A stretch of 64,000 nucleotides of DNA from Bacteroidetes bacterium HGW-Bacteroidetes-8 (lineage in GTDB: Bacteria > Bacteroidota > Bacteroidia > Bacteroidales > UBA932). Below are positions 62,687-64,000 of the stretch, in pieces (position 1 is the stretch's first letter; each line of letters opens with the position of its first letter). The position numbers and the translations under genes are program-made. The notes under the pieces are model-generated. The model had not been told where the DNA came from, searched no databases, and saw only the letters and a program-made list of their open reading frames with translations. The stretch is taken from contig PHCZ01000001.1 of assembly GCA_002840895.1 (NCBI GenBank), positions 662,027-726,026 of the forward strand. Reading direction: 5' to 3'.

Positions 62687-64000
62687 TTATTTATGAATTG
62701 CCATATCTACAGCTTCAAATCCAGCCTCCATAAACACTTCTGAAACAGTAGGGTGGGTGTGTACTGTTTGTGCTATATCGTAAACAGTAGACTCAAGCTG
62801 CATATATGCACTTGCTTCGTTTATCATATCTGTTGCATTTGGTGCTATAATCTGGACACCTAATACCTCGCCATATTTTGTTTCGGAGAGAATCCTTACA
62901 AAACCCTCTGCAGAGCCCTCTGTCTGCGCCTTTCCATTTGCAGATAGAGGAAATTCACTTGATTTATAGTCGTATCCGGCATCTTTTATCTGTTGTTCTG
63001 TAAGGCCTATTTGAGCTGCTTCCGGAACTGTATACATATTCATCGGTAGTTTATGAATATCGAGTTTTTTATCAATCCCCTTTATTCTATTAACTACATT
63101 AAGACCCTGTGCAGATCCTACGTGAGCATACATACTTATTCCGTTAACATCTCCCACAGCAAAAATGCCCTTAACTGAGGTTTCAAAATTTTCATCTACA
63201 GATATATATCCATTATCTGTTTCAATTTCAATATCTGAACCAATAATATTCCCCTTTCTGTCACGGGCATTCACAATAAGGTCACAAGCAATCTCCTCAC
63301 CTTCTATGTTCAATTTCCCTTCTGACCACAAACCATCTGTAGAAGTTATCTCTCTGCCAAAGAAAAACTTTATCCTCTCTTTTTTTAGCTTATTAAGAAT
63401 AAAATTGCTTATGTAAGGGTCTGCTTTAGGCATAATTCCATCGCTGTCAGAAACAACTGTTACACCCCTCTCCATCATATTGAAGATTTGAGCAAGCTCT
63501 ACTGCTATTGGTGATTTACCGACGATTACAATGTTTGCAGGAATCTCTCTCTCTGTAAAAAGGGTGGCAGGTTCAACAATAAGTGATGGGTGGCCGGTAG
63601 CAATTTTAGGCGAACCAGAGCCGGTAGCAATTATAATATTTTTTCCCTCTATCAGCCTGTTATCTGCAAGCACAGAGTTTGCAGAGACAATCTTTGCCTG
63701 AGCCGAAATAATCTCCACTCCATTTTTCTTCAAAAGAAATTCAACTCCAGTAGTGAGCTTCTTAATAATTGTGTCAGATCTTTTAACAGCTTTATTCCAG
63801 TTAAATGAGATTGCTTTTTTATCTATGCCGTCAATTCCGAAACGTGAAGCATCCTTGGAGATTCTCTGGTAGAGCTTAACACTCTCCATAATTGATTTTG
63901 ATGGGATACATCCCCAATTGAGACACATACCTCCAATATGGTCCCTTTCGATTATTACTGTTTTGAGACCAACCTGACCGGCTCTTATTGCAGCTACATA
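62687..64000 (-). CDS. lpdA: Dihydrolipoyl dehydrogenase, N-terminus missing at window edge
   Basis: The C-terminal 437 residues of a gene that continues past the right edge. The redox disulfide is in GGMCLNWGCIPSKS; the frame stays open upstream (VAAIRAGQVGLKTVIIE), so the internal ATG at 63928 is not the start. An NAD-binding domain (IVIVGKSPIAVELAQIF), FAD motif FAVGDVNG and the C-terminal H-x4-E, HTHPTVSE, are present. It re-oxidises lipoyl groups of 2-oxoacid dehydrogenases or the glycine cleavage system; which one is not seen. Confidence 0.94.
   Translation of the reverse strand, partial: YVAAIRAGQVGLKTVIIERDHIGGMCLNWGCIPSKSIMESVKLYQRISKDASRFGIDGIDKKAISFNWNKAVKRSDTIIKKLTTGVEFLLKKNGVEIISAQAKIVSANSVLADNRLIEGKNIIIATGSGSPKIATGHPSLIVEPATLFTEREIPANIVIVGKSPIAVELAQIFNMMERGVTVVSDSDGIMPKADPYISNFILNKLKKERIKFFFGREITSTDGLWSEGKLNIEGEEIACDLIVNARDRKGNIIGSDIEIETDNGYISVDENFETSVKGIFAVGDVNGISMYAHVGSAQGLNVVNRIKGIDKKLDIHKLPMNMYTVPEAAQIGLTEQQIKDAGYDYKSSEFPLSANGKAQTEGSAEGFVRILSETKYGEVLGVQIIAPNATDMINEASAYMQLESTVYDIAQTVHTHPTVSEVFMEAGFEAVDMAIHK

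Noticed and set aside
1-64000. CRISPR arrays, tRNA or rRNA genes, transposases, phage genes
   Set aside because: No regular repeats, no cloverleaf with a CCA end and no mobile-element protein were found on reading both strands.

Overview
The window looks like chromosomal DNA of an AT-rich, anaerobic, amino-acid-fermenting member of the Bacteroidales (phylum Bacteroidota). Three things point there. Several genes are preceded by the Bacteroidota promoter form TTTG-N19-TAnnTTTG, and most starts lack a Shine-Dalgarno sequence. The gene complement is typical: split YjbH-type outer-membrane barrels, SpoT-like (p)ppGpp enzyme, NfeD, FprA, PPi-type phosphofructokinase, UmuDC. A complete lysine-fermentation cluster of the Porphyromonas/Fusobacterium type is also present. 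I saw no tRNA or rRNA gene, CRISPR array, insertion sequence or phage gene.

Layout. 1-4984: 5' end of a DUF255/YyaL-type protein (minus strand, runs off the left edge), then acyl-CoA ligase, membrane M28 peptidase and acyltransferase. 5283-17173: a twelve-gene operon atoD-kal-kce-kdd-kdd2-kamA-kamB-kamC-kamD-kamE-atoA-atoB that converts lysine through beta-lysine, 3,5-diaminohexanoate, 3-keto-5-aminohexanoate and 3-aminobutyryl-CoA to acetoacetyl-CoA, acetyl-CoA and, with genes not seen here, butyrate. 17239-19214: tyrosine phosphatase and a family-10-like glycosyl hydrolase. 19204-26896 (minus): EamA permease, SulP transporter, then a marR-hdrA-hdrC-hdrDE-cysteate synthase operon. 26949-34280: rmuC, carB, carA and a C69 dipeptidase. 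34379-46569: nfeD, then on the minus strand ispG, two envelope proteins, SpoT-like enzyme, BrkB-like protein, thioesterase, flavodiiron protein and ligA. 46633-49532: PPi-phosphofructokinase and a GH13 enzyme. 49516-51612 (minus): umuD-vanZ-umuC. 51902-57466: an envelope operon with two YjbH-like half barrels around a lipoprotein, an alpha/beta hydrolase, crcB and DUF190. 57602-64000: hsp20, then on the minus strand an HMCES/YedK-type protein, a GT39-type glycosyltransferase, a DEAD-box helicase, a lipoate ligase homologue and a partial lpdA that runs off the right edge.

The most interesting points are: the tandem diaminohexanoate dehydrogenases with different dinucleotide-binding loops; a bacterial cysteate synthase as the last gene of a MarR/heterodisulfide-reductase-like operon, beside a SulP transporter that has its own promoter; the split YjbH operon; a VanZ-like membrane protein inside a umuDC operon; a DUF255 thioredoxin domain that has lost its CxxC; and the hsp20 leader, which carries two inverted repeats, a sigma-54-like element and an unusually good Shine-Dalgarno. 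All functions are read from sequence motifs and family knowledge; no search was run.
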